A DNA stretch of 8,240 bases from DATAVB01 sp040414495. GTDB lineage: Bacteria > Actinomycetota > Actinomycetes > Mycobacteriales > QHCD01. The stretch's first letter is position 1. Every line of letters starts with the position of its first letter. The notes under the pieces were generated by a model that was not told where the DNA came from, did no database searches, and worked only from the letters and a program-made list of their open reading frames with translations. The stretch is from positions 1 through 8,240 of the forward strand of contig JBEDUI010000003.1 in NCBI GenBank assembly GCA_040414495.1, read 5' to 3'. The translations under genes and the position numbers were made by a program. Below are positions 6,573-8,240 of this stretch, in pieces.

Positions 6573-7976
6573 TTAGCAGGATGTGTGCGTGCTCGACCCA
6601 TAGGGCGCGGTCCCATCGATGTACCAGGTGCCGTCGGTGTCTTTGAGCATGCGGTAGCTAATGGTCCAGTTGTCGCAGGCGTCGCCGTCGGGACCTTTCT
6701 CGGGCGCCTGCAGGCTGGTGAATGTAAGGGCTACAGAGGCGGTTTGCGGGCTACTTTGTTGTGCGTCGATCACCGTGGCATCGAAGTCGTAGCTGCTGGA
6801 ATCGCCGGCGATAAAGGATTCCAGGCTCTCTCGGCTGCGCAGGTTCGGACTGAATATGTTGTAGGCCGCCGCGTAGTCGCCCGTATTAATGCCATCGAAG
6901 TAGGTGGCGAACGCTTGGCTGATGCCGGCCGAGGCGTCGGGAGTGAGCCCTGTGATGGTGGGCAGATCAGGAGTGGTCTGCGAGGGACCGAGCGGGTTCT
7001 GGCAGGCTGCTGCCGACTGTGGCTGCGGGGTCTGTTCCCAGGCTTGCATATCGCTGGCGGCTTGGTCACCGGGAACGGCGTACGCGATGCCGTTGGCTTC
7101 GGTGTCTCCCGCATCGACCAGGCCGATGACCGTACCGGTGTTGTCCAGCAGCGGCCCGCCACTGTTGCCAGGATTTAACGCTGCGTCCGTCTCGACCATC
7201 CCCGTCTCGGTGTGGCCGTCGACGTCGATATCTCGATTCAGTCCGCTGATTCCGCCTTGTGTGAGCGTGATTGGTCCGCCGATCGGGAATCCGATCGCGG
7301 CGACGGGGTCGCCGATGCGCGGGGCGGCCGACGCGATATGGAAGTGGTAGCCGGTCAATGGCCGCGCGGCGCGCACAAGAGCCAGGTCGTGGACGGGGTC
7401 AGAGCCGATTACCTGGCCCGTCGTGCGTTGCTCCTGGTCGGTCAGACCGACAACGACCGCGCCGGCTACGACGTGATTGACAGTCGCGATCAGAGTTGGT
7501 GACAGCAGGAATCCCGTCCCCACGCCCGAGTCGGAGCACCCGACGACGTCGATCCGGACGACGCCGGAGTGCTCACGGGCGTAAATGCTCGCGAAGGTCT
7601 CGGCCGGGCTGGAGGACGGGCTCGATGGTGTGGCTGTGGCTTGGTTTGTTGCTGAAGCCGTGCTGGTTTTCCGGACACTCTGAGGGCTGGGTGTCGTAGC
7701 TGCTTCGGTCGAAGCGCCCACGCCACGGCCATTTTTAACTGGCCCGCCGTCCTTGGTGACTGCGCCAATGATGATGCCTATCGCGACGGCCACGACAACG
7801 CCAGCGGCGAGGACCACCACTTTGACACTGCGTTTCCGGGCCCGCGGCGGCGCGCTCGGGACCGCCCGAGCCGCCGGATACTGGTCCTGGAGGCGCCGCG
7901 CGTACCACTCGGCGTATTCAGGTGTGCCATATCTGGGCACATTGTCGTCGCGACCCGGCCGGTTGTTGTCAGACAT
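6573..7976 (-). CDS. Membrane-anchored trypsin-like (HtrA-type) serine protease with NTF2-like C-terminal domain
   Basis: The protein has 467 aa. An N-terminal cytoplasmic tail (1-50) contains YGTPEYAEWYARRL and a basic RARKRS stretch. One membrane helix follows at about 52-72, then a Ser/Thr/Pro/Ala-rich linker (about 85-125) that would hold the enzyme outside the membrane. The protease domain (about 127-315) has the triad His168 (ATVNHVVAG), Asp197 (DPVHDLALV) and Ser272 (NPGNSGGPLL), as in the S1C trypsin-like family, so it should be active. No PDZ domain is seen. Instead, residues about 350-460 form an NTF2/SnoaL-like domain (ATYFDGINTGDYAAAYNIF, then a terminal WYIDGT strand). The only four Cys (147, 325, 434 and 467, the last being the final residue) are all extracytoplasmic and could form two disulfides. 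The substrate is unknown. The start ATG has a G-rich ribosome binding site. It is convergent with the HEAT gene across 69 bp and shows no operon partner. Confidence 0.92.
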   Translation of the reverse strand: MSDNNRPGRDDNVPRYGTPEYAEWYARRLQDQYPAARAVPSAPPRARKRSVKVVVLAAGVVVAVAIGIIIGAVTKDGGPVKNGRGVGASTEAATTPSPQSVRKTSTASATNQATATPSSPSSSPAETFASIYAREHSGVVRIDVVGCSDSGVGTGFLLSPTLIATVNHVVAGAVVVGLTDQEQRTTGQVIGSDPVHDLALVRAARPLTGYHFHIASAAPRIGDPVAAIGFPIGGPITLTQGGISGLNRDIDVDGHTETGMVETDAALNPGNSGGPLLDNTGTVIGLVDAGDTEANGIAYAVPGDQAASDMQAWEQTPQPQSAAACQNPLGPSQTTPDLPTITGLTPDASAGISQAFATYFDGINTGDYAAAYNIFSPNLRSRESLESFIAGDSSSYDFDATVIDAQQSSPQTASVALTFTSLQAPEKGPDGDACDNWTISYRMLKDTDGTWYIDGTAPYGSSTHTSC

Positions 7977-7979
7977 CTT

Positions 7980-7985
7980 CCCCCC
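7980..7985 (-). promoter_or_regulatory. Ribosome binding site of the serine protease gene
   Basis: On the minus strand GGGGGG followed by AAG directly precedes the ATG at 7976. The purine-rich run supports this start, although the spacing from the G run is short (3 nt). Confidence 0.5.
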
Positions 7986-8067
7986 GATTTCGATGACGAA
8001 TTCTGCAAGGTGCGGGGTAGGAATGCTGCCGAAGCGATGAGATTGCTCTGTACGGATCTAATGCGCG

Positions 8068-8113
8068 CCGAGAGCCGGGACCCGAACGGCCTATCCGCTA
8101 AGCGTGCTCTCGG
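8068..8113. repeat. 8-bp inverted repeat in the divergent spacer
   Basis: CCGAGAGC (8068-8075) and GCTCTCGG (8106-8113) are perfect inverted copies separated by 30 bp, between the protease gene and the rightmost gene. They could be operator half-sites. A pair of this length is nearly expected by chance in a spacer of this size. The rest of the 7977-8158 spacer shows no clear promoter. Confidence 0.25.
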
Positions 8114-8158
8114 AGAACTCGATAGCGTTTCATCTTGATATCCGGCGAAGGGACGCAC

Positions 8159-8240
8159 GTGGCTAGGCGACAGGACGATAAAGCCGCTCTCGAACCTGCG
8201 CTCGACGCGATGACTCTGCTCGTCGCCGGGGTCATCGTGC
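8159..8240 (+). CDS. Start of an unidentified gene (3'-truncated by window edge)
   Basis: GTG at 8159 opens a frame that is still open at the right edge (27 codons). AAGGGA at 8148-8153 sits 5 nt before it, and an in-frame TAG at 8123 limits earlier starts to a TTG at 8135. The visible protein begins MARRQDDKAALEP and moves into a hydrophobic run (TLLVAGVIV) from about residue 19. This suggests an N-terminal membrane segment after a charged cytoplasmic start. Too little is present to name it. It is divergent from the protease gene and may share its regulatory region. Confidence 0.55.
   Translation, partial: MARRQDDKAALEPALDAMTLLVAGVIV

Overview
The window is GC-rich, has GTG starts, and its proteins are rich in Ala, Arg and Val. 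This fits a high-GC actinobacterium. A mycobacterial or nocardial relative is plausible, but nothing in the sequence proves the genus. No rRNA, tRNA, transposase, integrase or CRISPR array was seen.

Layout from left to right. (1) Positions 3-920 (+) hold the 3' part of a membrane protein gene that runs off the left edge. It encodes two predicted membrane helices, a methionine-rich linker and an extracytoplasmic domain with a conserved-looking W-H-x-H-T-N-L-C motif. (2) Positions 4635-1044 (-) form a two-gene operon for a probable heterodimeric ABC exporter. Both subunits are fused permease-ATPase proteins, and the genes overlap by 8 bp. The operon converges on gene 1, and the short gap between them holds two small hairpins. 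(3) A 176-bp divergent spacer (4636-4811) has a -10-like box facing each way and a 9-codon ORF with a strong ribosome binding site. (4) Positions 4812-6503 (+) encode a protein with N-terminal HEAT-like helical repeats. Its C-terminal domain carries an 'HGS...FA...YF' pattern resembling the ADP-ribosyltransferase fold. Its GTG start sits where transcription from a CATAAT box would begin, so it is probably a leaderless gene. (5) Positions 7976-6573 (-) encode a membrane-anchored HtrA-like serine protease with a complete His-Asp-Ser triad and an NTF2-like C-terminal domain. (6) A 182-bp divergent spacer leads to the first 27 codons of a (+) gene cut by the right edge.

The two ABC genes form an obvious functional unit. 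Links between the other genes rest only on proximity. The most interesting candidate is the HEAT/ART-like protein divergent from the exporter. No toxin, peptide precursor or antitoxin partner was recognised beside it.
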